Shown: positions 25,755 to 35,102 of the stretch, piece after piece
How the letters are laid out: the number at the start of each line of letters is the position of its first letter
Position numbering within the stretch: the first letter of the stretch is position 1
Source: Lysobacter sp. yr284
GTDB taxonomy: Bacteria; Pseudomonadota; Gammaproteobacteria; Xanthomonadales; Xanthomonadaceae
DNA length: 64,000 nucleotides
NCBI RefSeq assembly: GCF_900107375.1
Contig: NZ_FNPT01000006.1
Span: 248,001-312,000 of the forward strand
Direction: 5' to 3'
Program-made: the position numbers and the translations under genes
The notes under the pieces: model-generated
What the model was told of the DNA's origin: nothing
Databases searched by the model: none
Seen by the model: only the letters and a program-made list of their open reading frames with translations

Positions 25755-27362
25755 ATGACTTCGCGTTTTCGATCCATCTTCGCGCTCGCCTGCGCGGCGA
25801 TGCTGTCCGCCGTGGGCGCCGCCGCGCAGGCGCAAATCGCGACGCCGGAAGGCGCGCTCGACCGCGGCTTCGGCGTCGACGGCCTGTTTCTCGACGACAG
25901 CGCCGATTACGGCAAGCCCAACGCGTTCGCCGTCCAGCGCGACGGCAAGATCGTGATCGCGGCCATGGCCGGCGGCAGTCCGACCGGCGGCAACTGCCGG
26001 GTGTTGCGGTTGCGGCCCGACGGCACGCCCGATCCGGGCTTCGGCGAAGGCGGCAAGACCTGGATCGGCGATCCCGCGGGCTTCTTCGTCTGCCATTCGC
26101 TGGCGGTGCGCGCGGACGGGCGCATCGTGATCGCCGGTTACGGCGTCGGCGCGTTCGTCGCGGTGCGGCTGCTCGCCGACGGCTCGCCCGACCCGGGCTT
26201 CGGCGACCGCGGCGTCGCCCGCGCCGACTTCGCCGACCTCGGCTACGCCGAATCCGGCGCGCAGGACGCGGCGTTGCAGGCGGACGGCAAGCTGGTGATG
26301 GTCGGCGAGGCAGTCGATTACCGCGCCTCGCCGAAACGCACCCGCTTCGCGATCCTGCGCTACGGCGAGGACGGCCGGCTGGACCCCGGCTTCGGCGACG
26401 GCGGCCGGGTACTGACCGCGTTCGATGCGGTGTCGCCGACCGGCAACGCATCGGCGCATAGCGTCGCGATCCAGGCCGACGGCGGCATCGTCGCGGTGGG
26501 TTCGCTCGGCGGCGTCGCGGCCACCGGATTGGCCCGCTATCTGCCCGACGGCCGCCTGGACCCGAGCTTCGGCGACGGCGGCCGTTACGCCGCCTACAGC
26601 GACGAACTCAGGCCCGGCGGACGCTTGCTCGCGGTGCAGGCCGACGGCCGCCTGCTGCTGATACGCGGCACCCGCGAAGGGCAATACCAGACCGTGGTGC
26701 GCCATTTGAGCGACGGCCGTATCGATCCGTCCTTCCAGCAACTGCGTTATCTCGAACTGATCGACGCGCTGAAGCAGCAGGCCGACGGCCGCATCCTGGT
26801 GGTCGGCAGCAGCGGTTGGCCGGGCCTGCGCCGGCCCGAGCTGCTGCGCCTGAACCACGACGGCACGCGCGACGAAGGGTTCGTGCGCGAACCCTTCGGC
26901 TTCGTCGACGGCGGCGACTATTACCAGGGCGCCGCGGTCCTGCCCGGCGGCAAGATCCTGCTGCTGGCCGAATCGTTGCGGCGCGACGGCGGCGGCCGCG
27001 GCACCCTCGGGGTGGCGCGGCTGCGGGCGCGGACGCATTGCATCGTCGATGCGTTCGACCCAGGCCGTTTCCTGGGTTTCAGCCCCGAGGGTTGGTTCGC
27101 GGCGGCGGGACGCGGGCGCGAGGGCCGCGCGTTCGGCGCGCTCGGCCGCGGCCGCGCGAGCGAAGTGCCGGCGGCCCGGTTGCATCTGTTCCAGGCCCGC
27201 GCCGTCGCCGGCGTCGACGCCGATGCGGCGGTGTTCGCCGCCGAACCCGGGCAGGGCTGGGGCCTGGGCCGGGTGCGCGCGGCCGCGCCGGACGCTACGC
27301 GATTCGCGATCCTGGACCCGCGCCTGGACGATTCGGCGTGCAGCGCCGGCGGCGGGCGCTGA
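25755..27362 (+). CDS. Secreted delta-60 repeat beta-propeller-like protein
   Basis: 535 residues with a signal peptide (FRSIFALACAAMLSAVGAAA). From about residue 35 to 400 it carries repeats of about 55-60 residues with the delta-60 signature, for example RLRPDGTPDPGFGEGGK, RLLADGSPDPGFGDRGV, RYGEDGRLDPGFGDGGR and RYLPDGRLDPSFGDGGR. These repeats are thought to build a beta-propeller-like exported protein of unknown role. The last ~120 residues are different and hold the remaining Cys (THCIVD, SACSAG). The start at 25755 is preferred because it puts the signal peptide first; an ATG four codons upstream is possible. It converges with the metalloprotease gene, leaving only 10 bases. Confidence 0.8.
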   Translation: MTSRFRSIFALACAAMLSAVGAAAQAQIATPEGALDRGFGVDGLFLDDSADYGKPNAFAVQRDGKIVIAAMAGGSPTGGNCRVLRLRPDGTPDPGFGEGGKTWIGDPAGFFVCHSLAVRADGRIVIAGYGVGAFVAVRLLADGSPDPGFGDRGVARADFADLGYAESGAQDAALQADGKLVMVGEAVDYRASPKRTRFAILRYGEDGRLDPGFGDGGRVLTAFDAVSPTGNASAHSVAIQADGGIVAVGSLGGVAATGLARYLPDGRLDPSFGDGGRYAAYSDELRPGGRLLAVQADGRLLLIRGTREGQYQTVVRHLSDGRIDPSFQQLRYLELIDALKQQADGRILVVGSSGWPGLRRPELLRLNHDGTRDEGFVREPFGFVDGGDYYQGAAVLPGGKILLLAESLRRDGGGRGTLGVARLRARTHCIVDAFDPGRFLGFSPEGWFAAAGRGREGRAFGALGRGRASEVPAARLHLFQARAVAGVDADAAVFAAEPGQGWGLGRVRAAAPDATRFAILDPRLDDSACSAGGGR

Positions 27363-27372
27363 GCGCGCGGGC

Positions 27373-28386
27373 TCAGCGCGCGGGCGCTGCGGCCCGCGCG
27401 GCGGCGTCGAGTTCGGCCTTGGAATAGAAGCCCGAGCGCTGCACGAACGCCTCCACCGCGGCCTGGTCGGTGCAGTCTAGCTCGACGATCTCGCGCAGCG
27501 CGCGCTGCGGATCGGCGGCGCGCGCGTAGTAGTCGCGCACGATCGCATAGCCCATGTAGTAGCCCAGGTCGCGCACGCCGTAGCGCGGGTCGGGCGCGTT
27601 GTAGAGCCACTTGTCGTAGGAGGCGGCGTACATCTCGGCGCGGAAGTCGCGCTTGAGCCGGGCCTCGTTGCGCGGGCCGTAGTCGACGTAGTCCAGCGGC
27701 GGCAGCCGGCCGGCGACGCGCTCGGCGACGAAATCGGCCGCGCCTTCGTACACCGCCTGCGCCAGCAGGGTCGGCCCCGGGCCTTTCTGCTGGGTGTGCA
27801 CGTACTCGTGCACCAGCAGCAGCGGCAGGCCCAGGCTGGGGCGGGTGGCGAAATAGCGGCTCAGGTTGCTGCGGCGGGCGTCGGCCATTTCCGAGACATC
27901 CGCCTCGGGGCCGCCGCCGGCCAGCTCCGCGCCGATCAGCACCTTGTCGCCGAGCGTGGTGCCGCTGGAGTTGAGGCAGCCGATGGCGAAATAGATCGTC
28001 GCCGGCCGCAGCGGCGGATACAGCGCGCGCAGTTTCTCGATCCGCTGCGGGGCGTCGGCGGTCTTGCCCGCCAGCGCCAGGGTGCCGGCGCGAATCGAGG
28101 CCCAGAACTTCGGATAGCGCTCGATCGCCTGCAGATAGCACTCCGGCGTATAGCCCTTGGCCTGCATGAACGCCTGCAGGCCGGGCGTGCCGGGCTCGAT
28201 GTAGTCGCGCAGCAGGATGCGGCGCTGCTCGGCGGGGTCGGCGCTGGCGCGGATCGCGTCGTAGGCGGTCCAGAAGCGGGGAATGTCGGAGGTTTCGAGG
28301 CGATGCGCCTGCGCGGCCGCGCTCGGTGTTGCGAGCAGTCCCGCCACCGCGCAGCACAGCGCGGCGCCCCACGTCCTGATGTTCAT
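27373..28386 (-). CDS. Secreted zinc metalloprotease-like protein (DUF2268 type)
   Basis: 337 residues with a signal peptide (TWGAALCCAVAGLLATPSAA). Zinc-binding motif HEYVH within LLLVHEYVHTQQKG (about residues 193-197) and a downstream Glu in YEGAADFVAER that fits the third ligand of gluzincins. This layout matches the predicted Zn-dependent protease family DUF2268, an exported family with little experimental work. Two Cys pairs (PECYLQ, IGCLNS, ELDCTD) may form disulfides. It is transcribed towards the delta-60 repeat gene. Substrate unknown. Confidence 0.75.
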   Translation of the reverse strand: MNIRTWGAALCCAVAGLLATPSAAAQAHRLETSDIPRFWTAYDAIRASADPAEQRRILLRDYIEPGTPGLQAFMQAKGYTPECYLQAIERYPKFWASIRAGTLALAGKTADAPQRIEKLRALYPPLRPATIYFAIGCLNSSGTTLGDKVLIGAELAGGGPEADVSEMADARRSNLSRYFATRPSLGLPLLLVHEYVHTQQKGPGPTLLAQAVYEGAADFVAERVAGRLPPLDYVDYGPRNEARLKRDFRAEMYAASYDKWLYNAPDPRYGVRDLGYYMGYAIVRDYYARAADPQRALREIVELDCTDQAAVEAFVQRSGFYSKAELDAAARAAAPAR

Positions 28387-28485
28387 CGTCCTGCGACTCC
28401 CGACCGCACCGCATTCCCGGTTGCGCCAACGATGGTGCCCGCGCCGCGCGCCGCGACGCAGGGCCGGAAGTCATGGCGCGCGGCT

Positions 28486-29328
28486 TCAGCGCGCGATGTA
28501 GAAATCGACCGGCACCACCACCTCGACCGGATCGCCCAGCTCCGCCGGCGGCGCCGGCACCGGGCCGGCGCGCTGCGCGACCGCGAGGGCTTCCTCGTCC
28601 AGGCCCGGGTAACCGCTGGACGCTTCGATGCGGGCGGCGCGCACGCGGCCGTCGCCGGCGACGCTCATGCGCAACTGGGCCACGCCTTGTTGGTGCAGGC
28701 GGCGGGCCTGGCGCGGGTAACGCTTGAAGCGCTCCAGGTGGCCGAGCAGCAATTGCTGCCAGTGCCGCGGGACTTGCCGGCCGGCGCCGGCGGCGTCTTG
28801 AGCGGCGGCGTAGCGCGGCGCCGGCACGGCAGCGACGGTGGGCGGCGCCGATGCGCTGGCGGCGGCCTGGTCTTGCGCGGCGGGTTGTTCGGCGGGCGCG
28901 CTGGACGCGGCCGGTTGCGGCGCGCTGGCGGTTTCGCCCAGCGCTTGCGGCGGTTGCGGCAACGGCCGGTCGCGCGCGACTTCGCGCGGCGGCCGCGCGC
29001 GGCTCGCCGCGCGTTCGGGCTGCGCCGGCCCTGGCGGCAGGTCCAGCGCCGGCACCGGCGGCGCTTTCGGCAGCAGCGACAGTTCCAGCACCACCGCGGC
29101 CGCGGGCGGCGTCGGCGGCAGCGCCGGCGCGGGCGTGCGCAGGTGCAGCAGCGCGGCCAGCAGCGCGGCGTGCACGACTGCGGTGACCGCCACGCCGCCG
29201 AGCCAGGGGTCGCGTTCGCGCGCGGCCGGGCGCGGCGCCTGCGCGTGCGGCCGCGCACGATGCAGCGCGCGCGAGCAGGTGCGCGCCGGCCGCGCGGCGG
29301 CGGCCGCTTCCAGCGCGGGCGCGCTCAA
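28486..29328 (-). CDS. TonB-family energy transducer of the hemophore locus
   Basis: 280 residues from a TTG start that overlaps the Slam-like gene stop (TTGA). N-terminal cytoplasmic tail rich in Arg, one transmembrane helix (GGVAVTAVVHAALLAALLHL, about residues 37-56), a long Pro/Ala-rich periplasmic spacer, and a C-terminal TonB domain: YPRQARRLHQQGVAQLRMSV and ASSGYPGLDEEALAVAQRAG. It couples inner-membrane proton motive force to outer-membrane receptors. No exbB/exbD lies alongside, so it must use those encoded elsewhere. Its position as the last gene of the receptor/Slam operon suggests it is dedicated to that receptor. No ATG/GTG start is available before the membrane helix. Confidence 0.85.
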   Translation of the reverse strand: MSAPALEAAAAARPARTCSRALHRARPHAQAPRPAARERDPWLGGVAVTAVVHAALLAALLHLRTPAPALPPTPPAAAVVLELSLLPKAPPVPALDLPPGPAQPERAASRARPPREVARDRPLPQPPQALGETASAPQPAASSAPAEQPAAQDQAAASASAPPTVAAVPAPRYAAAQDAAGAGRQVPRHWQQLLLGHLERFKRYPRQARRLHQQGVAQLRMSVAGDGRVRAARIEASSGYPGLDEEALAVAQRAGPVPAPPAELGDPVEVVVPVDFYIAR

Positions 29329-30833
29329 AACGCGCGCTCCAGCTTGAGGCTGACGCTGTCGCGGTCGTAGGCGTACAGCCAATCGATCGAACTGGCGGTG
29401 CGGTTGCGCTTGAAGGTCAGGCTCGGGGTGAAGCCGGCGAACGCCAGCCGCGGCAGGCGCACGATCGCGGTGGCGTTGAATTCGTCGTCGCGGCGGCGGG
29501 CCTGGAAGGTCGGGTTCCACTCGTCGTGGGTACGTTTGCGCAGCGAGGCGAACAGCAGCAGCGACACGCCGGCGTCGAACTGCTTGGACAGGCCCAGGCG
29601 CGCGCCGCGCTGCAGGTAGGCCTCGGTGTCGCGGCGGGTCTCGCGCCGGGCCAGGTCGAGGCCGCCGAACAGCAGCCACTGCTGCGGCAGCGCGCGCCAC
29701 AGCGTGGCGTAGACCGCGGTGGTCGGCCCGTCGTAGCCGGCCAGGTCGCTGCGGCGATAGCGCATGCGCTTGTGGTCGCCTTCCAGCTTGAACAGCCAGC
29801 GCGGCGAGATCGTCCAGGTCCAGTCCGCGCGCGCGCCCCAGGCGGCGTACAGGCTGCGCTGGCCGAACGCCGAATACTCGAACTGCGGCGCGGCGGTGAA
29901 CGCGTGGCGCGCGCTGGCGTAGGAATAGCCGGCGCTGGCGCTGGCGGTGGTCTCGTTGTAGCCGCTGTGGCCGCGGTAGGAATAGCCGTACAGCAGCGAG
30001 CGCAGGTACAGGCCGTGGTGGCCGCGCAGCGGCTGGCGCCGGGTCAGGCCGGCGTCGAAGTCCAGGCCGCCGCCTTCGATCGCCGCCGGCAGGGTGCGCT
30101 CGATCGCGCACTGGCCGTCGGGCGCGGCCAGCAGGCAGGTGCGGCTGGCCGAGGACTGGTTGAGGTTGTCGTTCCAGGTCGGCCCGAGCGCGAAGCTGCC
30201 GTGCCAGCCGCGGCGGTTGCGCAAGGCGCGCAGGAAGGTCTCGACCGTGCGGCGCACGCCGGCGGTCTTGGCGTCGCCGGCGTCGAGCGCTGCGGCGATG
30301 GCCCCGAAGCGCTGCTCGGCCTCGGGGTCGAGCTGGTTCTCGAACAGCACCCGCGCCAGTTCCAGTTGCGCGGGCAGGAAATCGGCCTGCAGTTGCAGCA
30401 GCGCGCGGTAATCGCGTTCGGCGCCGCGCAGGTCGCCGTCGGCGCGCGCCAGCGCGCCTTGCGCATACAGTTCGAGCATGCGGTCGCGCTGCGGCAGCGC
30501 GCGATAGCGTTGCAGCAGCGGCCGCGCCTGTGCCCAGCGGCGCGCGCTGACGGCCTGGTAGAGCGCGGCGGCGACGGCATCGGGATCGCCCGGATCGAGA
30601 TCGGCGAGCGCGGCCGCGTCGGTTTGCGCGGCGTTCTCGTCTTCGAGCAGGGCGCGTTCGCGTTCGGCCTGGCGCTGTTCCAGGCCGTGGTCCAGGCGCA
30701 GGCGGGTGTCGTCGCGGTCCTGGGCGGAGTTCTGCGCGGGCGCGGCGAAAGAAAACAGGCACAGCGCCAGGCCGGCAGCGAGGCCGGCGGCGCGCGCGGC
30801 GGTCGCGCTGGATACGGTTCGGTAAGGCTTCAT
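29325..30833 (-). CDS. Slam-like outer-membrane protein (surface/secreted protein assembly modulator)
   Basis: 502 residues. Signal peptide (GLALCLFSFAAPAQ), then a TPR-like helical domain (about 40-190: AALYQAVSARRWAQARPLLQ, GDLRGAERDYRALLQLQADF, LARVLFENQLDPEAEQRFGA), followed by a beta-barrel (about 200-502) with many alternating aromatic strands and a terminal Phe (VSLKLERAF). This TPR-plus-DUF560 barrel is the architecture of Slam proteins, which move TbpB-like lipoproteins or soluble hemophilins across the outer membrane. The gene directly upstream encodes a TbpB-barrel-like secreted protein, its probable cargo. It is followed by TonB with a 4-base overlap. Assigned as the soluble-cargo (hemophilin) type because the cargo lacks a lipobox. 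Confidence 0.83.
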   Translation of the reverse strand: MKPYRTVSSATAARAAGLAAGLALCLFSFAAPAQNSAQDRDDTRLRLDHGLEQRQAERERALLEDENAAQTDAAALADLDPGDPDAVAAALYQAVSARRWAQARPLLQRYRALPQRDRMLELYAQGALARADGDLRGAERDYRALLQLQADFLPAQLELARVLFENQLDPEAEQRFGAIAAALDAGDAKTAGVRRTVETFLRALRNRRGWHGSFALGPTWNDNLNQSSASRTCLLAAPDGQCAIERTLPAAIEGGGLDFDAGLTRRQPLRGHHGLYLRSLLYGYSYRGHSGYNETTASASAGYSYASARHAFTAAPQFEYSAFGQRSLYAAWGARADWTWTISPRWLFKLEGDHKRMRYRRSDLAGYDGPTTAVYATLWRALPQQWLLFGGLDLARRETRRDTEAYLQRGARLGLSKQFDAGVSLLLFASLRKRTHDEWNPTFQARRRDDEFNATAIVRLPRLAFAGFTPSLTFKRNRTASSIDWLYAYDRDSVSLKLERAF

Positions 30834-30879
30834 CGTCGCCCGCCGGAACCGCGCCGCCGCCTCCCTGCGGCGACGCAGC

Positions 30880-30909
30880 GGCCCGCGGCCGGCGAACCGG
30901 CCGCGGGCC
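30880..30909 (-). terminator. Strong hairpin between hemophilin-like gene and Slam gene
   Basis: Perfect 13-bp inverted repeat GGCCCGCGGCCGG / CCGGCCGCGGGCC around a CGAA tetraloop, 17 bases after the hemophilin-like stop and 46 before the Slam start. No T-run follows, so it could partially stop transcription or shield the 3' end of the upstream message, giving more cargo than transporter. Confidence 0.6.
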
Positions 30910-30925
30910 TTCACCGGCGAATCCC

Positions 30926-31666
30926 TCAGGGATTCTTGGTGCCGCCGAAGGCGGTGTCGTACAGGCGGTCGTCGAAGCGGGTCACGCCGGCCAGCGCGGC
31001 CGCGTTGGCGCCGAAGAACTGGCCGCTGACGCCGCCGGTGGCGACGGTGGCGCCGCCGACCGTGGCGCTGGCGCCGCTGCCGCTGAAGCCGGTGCCGCTG
31101 ATCGCCGCGGTGCCGATGTCGACGGTGAGGGTGCCGTTGCTGAGGCTGCCGCTGAGCTGGTTGGCGCCGAAGTTGGCGTTGAAGGTGCCGTTGAGCTTGT
31201 TGGCGCCGTTGTACTGGTTCAGCCCGGCCACGGTGTAGGTGGCGGTGCCGGAGGCCGGTACGGTGGTGCCGGCGTTGTCGCCCGCGTAGTAGACGGTGTG
31301 GGTGCCGTCGGTCGGCGCGCTCTGCGACCACTCGCCGAAGTAGACGTTGTGGCCGGCGATCTTGGCGAAGTGGAACACGCCCATGCCGCTGTGGGTCGGC
31401 GGGGTGATCGGCGAGACCAGGCTGGAGACGCCGTTGGCGTCGGCCGGGGCGAAGGTCTGCAGCGCCTGGAAGTCGACCTTGCGGTCGGTGCCCATGGTGT
31501 ACACGCCGATGCCCGGACGGCCGGCGATGTGCGGGCCGGCGTTGACGGTGGACACGCCGGCTTCGACGTAGGTGTTGTCGCTCTGGTCGCCGACCACGGC
31601 GGCCTGGGCGACGCCGGCCAGCGAGGCCAGGGCGAGGGCGGACAGGGTGAGGCTCATGCGCTTCAT
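30926..31666 (-). CDS. Secreted hemophilin-like (TbpB-barrel) Slam cargo
   Basis: 246 residues. Signal peptide SALALASLAGVAQA with no lipobox, so a soluble exported protein. N-terminal part (about 25-125) has GRPGIGVYTMGTDRKV and FHFAKIAGHNVYFGEWS; the C-terminal part (about 130-246) is Gly/Asn/Thr-rich with repeated short strands (LNGTFNANFGANQLSG, LSNGTLTVDIG, VSGQFFGANAAALAGV), matching an eight-stranded TbpB-type barrel. This handle-plus-barrel layout is that of hemophilins (HphA/Hpl), soluble heme carriers exported by Slam. Next to it are a Slam gene, a TonB-dependent receptor and TonB. Only few His residues are present, so the heme ligands would need structural checking; heme binding is inferred. 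Confidence 0.78.
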   Translation of the reverse strand: MKRMSLTLSALALASLAGVAQAAVVGDQSDNTYVEAGVSTVNAGPHIAGRPGIGVYTMGTDRKVDFQALQTFAPADANGVSSLVSPITPPTHSGMGVFHFAKIAGHNVYFGEWSQSAPTDGTHTVYYAGDNAGTTVPASGTATYTVAGLNQYNGANKLNGTFNANFGANQLSGSLSNGTLTVDIGTAAISGTGFSGSGASATVGGATVATGGVSGQFFGANAAALAGVTRFDDRLYDTAFGGTKNP

Positions 31667-31808
31667 GTGGAACTCCTTTGAATGATTGGAACGAGGGATG
31701 AACTTTGGCTAGAGCGCGCGATGCGCCCGGTCGCTCATCCATTGCTTCGTGCGCAACAGATTCGTGGGTGCGCCGTCCCTGGCGCGGCGCGCCGCCGCGG
31801 CGGCGTCT

Positions 31809-34800
31809 TCAGAACTTGGCGGTCAGGCTCAGCTTCAAGGTCCGGCCCGGCGCGGCCATCGCCGAGCGGGTCAGCGGATCGACGTAGTACAGGTCGCCCA
31901 GGTTGGTGCCGACCAGCTCCAGCGCCAGCGCGTCGCTGACCCGGTAGTTGACGTAGGCGTCGTAGGTGGTGATGCGGTCCCAGGCCAGCGGCACGTTGAA
32001 ATACGCGCCCAGGCGCTGTTCCTGGTAGAGGTCGTAGTCGCCGTTCTCGTAGCCGCTGTGGTGGACCACGCGCGCGCCGACTTCCAGCCGGCGCTCGAGG
32101 AAACGGCCGCCGAGGGTCCAGTTCGCCGACAGCTTGGGCAGCGCCTGGGTGATCAGATAGCCGCCGACGAAGCCGGCCTGCACGCAGTCGGGCACGCCGA
32201 TGCGGCCGGTGGGATCGTTGATCGCCGCCACGCTCTCGTCGCAGACCTCGTTCTCCAGATTGCGCGCCACGCTGAGGTCGCTGAAGAAGCGGCCGTTGTC
32301 GTAGCGGCCCTGGAATTCCAGCCCGCGCAGGGTCTGCTTGTCGAGGTTGGAGAACTGCAGCTGGCCGCTGCGTTCGATCACGTTGCGGGTCTGGTGGTGG
32401 TAGTAGGTCAGCTTGAGGTCGGCGTAGTCGGCGCCCAGCGCGCGGCTGAAGTCGTGCACATAGGCCAGCTCGTAGTTGTAGGCGCGCTCGGGCTTGAGCG
32501 GCGCCACCGGCAGCGCGGCGGAGAAGCCCAGCGTGCTTTCGAACATGCTCGGGTAGCGCCGCGCCTGGCTGTGGCGGAAGTACAGCCGCGCGTTGTCGCT
32601 GACGTTGAAGGTCGCTGCCACCGTCGGGGTCCAGCCGCTGCCGTCGTGGTGCTGCGCCTGCTGTTGCAGGAACAGCGGCTGCAGCGAGGCGCTGGCGCGG
32701 CCGTAGTCGGTGCCGTCGAGGCTGCCGTTGAGGAAGACGTTGTCGGCGCGGCGGAAGCGGCCGTTCGCGTCCGGACGCCAGTCCGGGGCGACGTTGCGCA
32801 CGGTGTAGGTCGCCTGTTCGATCTGGGTCGCCACCACCTGCGGGGTCCAGCCGAAACGCTCGGCGTTGCGGCGGATGGTCGCGATGCGCGCGTCCAGCGC
32901 GGTTTGGCTCATGCGCGGGTCGCGGGTGAAATAGGTCATCGCGTAGCGCTGCGGGAACAGCACCTGGCCCAGGCGGGTGTCGCCCTTGGCCAGCTGATCG
33001 GCAAGGAAATCGTCGAACGCCCAGTACGACTGGTGGCGCGCGCCCGCGCTCAGGCTCAGCCGCTCGCTCGCGCGCCAGTCCAGCTTGAGGCTGAAGTCGC
33101 GCTCCTCGCGCCGGCCGGCGCGCGGGAACATGCGCCAGCCGTCGGCGACGCCGTTGTACTCGTCGTCCGAGCGCAGCGTCTCGTGCTGGTAGTTGAAGCC
33201 GACGGTGAGGTCCAGGTCGGAACGCAGCGCGCTCTTGTTGCTGAAGGTCAGGCCCTTGCGGTCGTGGTGGGCGTTGGCCAGCGCGGTGTTGCGCAGCAGC
33301 GGGTCGTCGAAGGTCGCCCAGTTCGGAAAGCCGCCGGCGCTGTAGGTGTCGCTGAGCGTGCGCGTGGTCCACAGGTTGGCGTAGACGTCGAACCAGCGCC
33401 CGCCGGGCTGCCACTTGTACTCCAGGTTGTAGGCCTTGGCCTCGACCTTGCTCAGCGGCCACTGCGGCGCGCCGGTGTCGGTGGTGTCGCGCCAGGAGAT
33501 GCGCGTGGGCAGGATCTCGCCGTAGTCCGAGCGGGTGTCGCGAAACCCGAACTTCAGGGTCTGGCGTTCGCTGGCGCGCAAGGTGGCCTTGAACAGCCAC
33601 GACTCCATCTCGCTGGAGGTGTTGGGCACCTCGTCGCCGGGATGGTAGAAGCGCGCCAGGCTGGTGATGTAGTTCAGGCTCTTGGCCGGATCGTAGGGCC
33701 GGGCGTAGAAATCGCCGCCGTTCTCGCCGGAGAAATGGTTGCCCTTCTTGCGGTAGGCGTAGGCGGCGAGCAGGTCGAAGCGCTCCTCGCGCAGGCCCAG
33801 CGCCAGGCGCATGGCGTGGTCGTCGCCGGCGATCGGGTCGTTGCCGCCGCTGCTGCGCACCGGCTTGTACAGGGTGGGGTCGTAGTAGGTCGCCTGCGGA
33901 TTGCTCGGGAAGCCGGGAATGGTGCGGTAGTCCTGGCCGGTGGACAGCCGCGGCAGGCGCGGGTCGGTCGCGTTGTCGCTGCTCTCGGCCTTGAACTCGC
34001 CGCCGAAGCGCTCGCCGGGCTTGAGGATGTCGGCCACGTCGAGGGTGTTGACCACCACCGCGCCGCCGATCGAACTGCTGACGTTGCGGGTGAGGTTCGG
34101 CCCCTTGATCACCTGGATGCCGCCGATCAGGTTGGGATCGATGTAGTTGCGGTTGTTGGCGCCGTTGTAGCCGCGCCAGACGGTGAGCGCCTGCTCGGTG
34201 CCGTCGATGGTCAGCGGGACCCGGCCCGGGCCCTGGATGCCGCGGATGTTCGGGTCCAGCGCGCCGCTGTTGCGCGCATCGCCGCTGTAGACGTTGAGCA
34301 TGCCCTTGAACACGTCGGCCGGCGCGGCGCCCTTGTAGCGCTCGATCTGCGCCTTGCCGGCGTAGACGGTGGACAGGTCGAGGTCGTAGACCTGGTCGTA
34401 GCCGCGTTCGTCGCGCTGGGACGCGTCGTCGTAGGCGGCCGCGCCGACGCTGAGCGTGTCGGTCGTCAGCGGCGCATCGCCGCCCTGCGCGCGCGCCGCG
34501 GCCTTGCGCAGCACCACCGTGCCGGCGCCGCTGCGCTGCGCGCCCAGGCCGGTGCCGGCGAGCAGCGCGCGCAGCGCCTGCGCATCGTCGTAGTCGCCGT
34601 GCAGCGGCGCCGAGCGCAGGCCTTCGCCTTCGGCGCTGTCGAACACCACCTGCACGCCGCTGATCCGGCTGTACTGGCGCAGGGCCGCGGCCAGCGGCTG
34701 CGCCGGGATCTCGTAGCGGCGCACGGCGGGCGCTAGCTGCGCGGCCGGCGCCTGCGCGCCGGCGACGGGAACGCACAAGCCGGTCAGGGCCAGGTGGATG

Positions 34801-34859
34801 CAGGCCGCCAGCGCGAGGCGCGCGGACGGCCGCCGGCGGCGGGCCGGGGCGAAGGACAT
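31809..34859 (-). CDS. TonB-dependent receptor with STN domain, probable hemophore receptor
   Basis: 1016 residues. Signal peptide; STN domain at about 47-120 (YEIPAQPLAAALRQYSRISG, DDAQALRALLAGTGLG); plug with VFKGMLNVYSGDARNSGALD, IRGIQGPGRVPLTIDGTEQA and GGIQVIKGPNLTRN; C-terminal barrel with typical strand pairs and terminal Phe (LKLSLTAKF). The plug resembles heme/hemophore and TbpA-type receptors (HphR-like). Order on the minus strand is sigma, FecR, receptor, cargo, Slam, TonB. The STN domain would signal through the upstream FecR/FecI pair when the hemophilin-like protein binds. Heme as the cargo's ligand is inferred. Confidence 0.88.
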   Translation of the reverse strand: MSFAPARRRRPSARLALAACIHLALTGLCVPVAGAQAPAAQLAPAVRRYEIPAQPLAAALRQYSRISGVQVVFDSAEGEGLRSAPLHGDYDDAQALRALLAGTGLGAQRSGAGTVVLRKAAARAQGGDAPLTTDTLSVGAAAYDDASQRDERGYDQVYDLDLSTVYAGKAQIERYKGAAPADVFKGMLNVYSGDARNSGALDPNIRGIQGPGRVPLTIDGTEQALTVWRGYNGANNRNYIDPNLIGGIQVIKGPNLTRNVSSSIGGAVVVNTLDVADILKPGERFGGEFKAESSDNATDPRLPRLSTGQDYRTIPGFPSNPQATYYDPTLYKPVRSSGGNDPIAGDDHAMRLALGLREERFDLLAAYAYRKKGNHFSGENGGDFYARPYDPAKSLNYITSLARFYHPGDEVPNTSSEMESWLFKATLRASERQTLKFGFRDTRSDYGEILPTRISWRDTTDTGAPQWPLSKVEAKAYNLEYKWQPGGRWFDVYANLWTTRTLSDTYSAGGFPNWATFDDPLLRNTALANAHHDRKGLTFSNKSALRSDLDLTVGFNYQHETLRSDDEYNGVADGWRMFPRAGRREERDFSLKLDWRASERLSLSAGARHQSYWAFDDFLADQLAKGDTRLGQVLFPQRYAMTYFTRDPRMSQTALDARIATIRRNAERFGWTPQVVATQIEQATYTVRNVAPDWRPDANGRFRRADNVFLNGSLDGTDYGRASASLQPLFLQQQAQHHDGSGWTPTVAATFNVSDNARLYFRHSQARRYPSMFESTLGFSAALPVAPLKPERAYNYELAYVHDFSRALGADYADLKLTYYHHQTRNVIERSGQLQFSNLDKQTLRGLEFQGRYDNGRFFSDLSVARNLENEVCDESVAAINDPTGRIGVPDCVQAGFVGGYLITQALPKLSANWTLGGRFLERRLEVGARVVHHSGYENGDYDLYQEQRLGAYFNVPLAWDRITTYDAYVNYRVSDALALELVGTNLGDLYYVDPLTRSAMAAPGRTLKLSLTAKF

Positions 34860-34972
34860 GCAACGAACTCCTCAAGTCGGATCGGAGCCCACTGCCGCGG
34901 CCGGAACGATCGGCGCGGATGTGAGCGGCGTTTGGCTTGAGAAGCGATGCGCGTCTCGCGGCTACGAACTAC

Positions 34973-35004
34973 AGGACGACGGCCGTGCGCGCTTACCCAA
35001 CCCC
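34973..35004 (-). promoter_or_regulatory. Candidate ECF-sigma promoter element (copy before the receptor)
   Basis: A 32-base block shared, at identical spacing, with 36144-36175: on the minus strand GGGGTTGGGTAAG, about 12 variable bases, then TCGTCCT. It is 114 bases upstream of the receptor start. TCGTC resembles the -10 'CGTC' of ECF promoters and GGGTAAG the -35. Together the two copies would put fecR and the receptor operon under the locus's own sigma factor. Confidence 0.55.
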
Positions 35005-35102
35005 GCGGCGGGGTTTTTTCGAACGCGGTCGTGCGGCGGGCGTATCTCGACCGGGTCGTCCCAGTCGAGACGGCTCAGTCGAGCCGGTTCAATCGCGCCG
35101 GC

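Noticed and set aside
34999-35019. CCCCG-CGG-CGGGG hairpin followed by six T, a plus-strand intrinsic terminator
   Set aside because: There is no plus-strand gene upstream to terminate; the GC stem overlaps the 32-base promoter-like block, and read from the minus strand it has no T-run after the stem.
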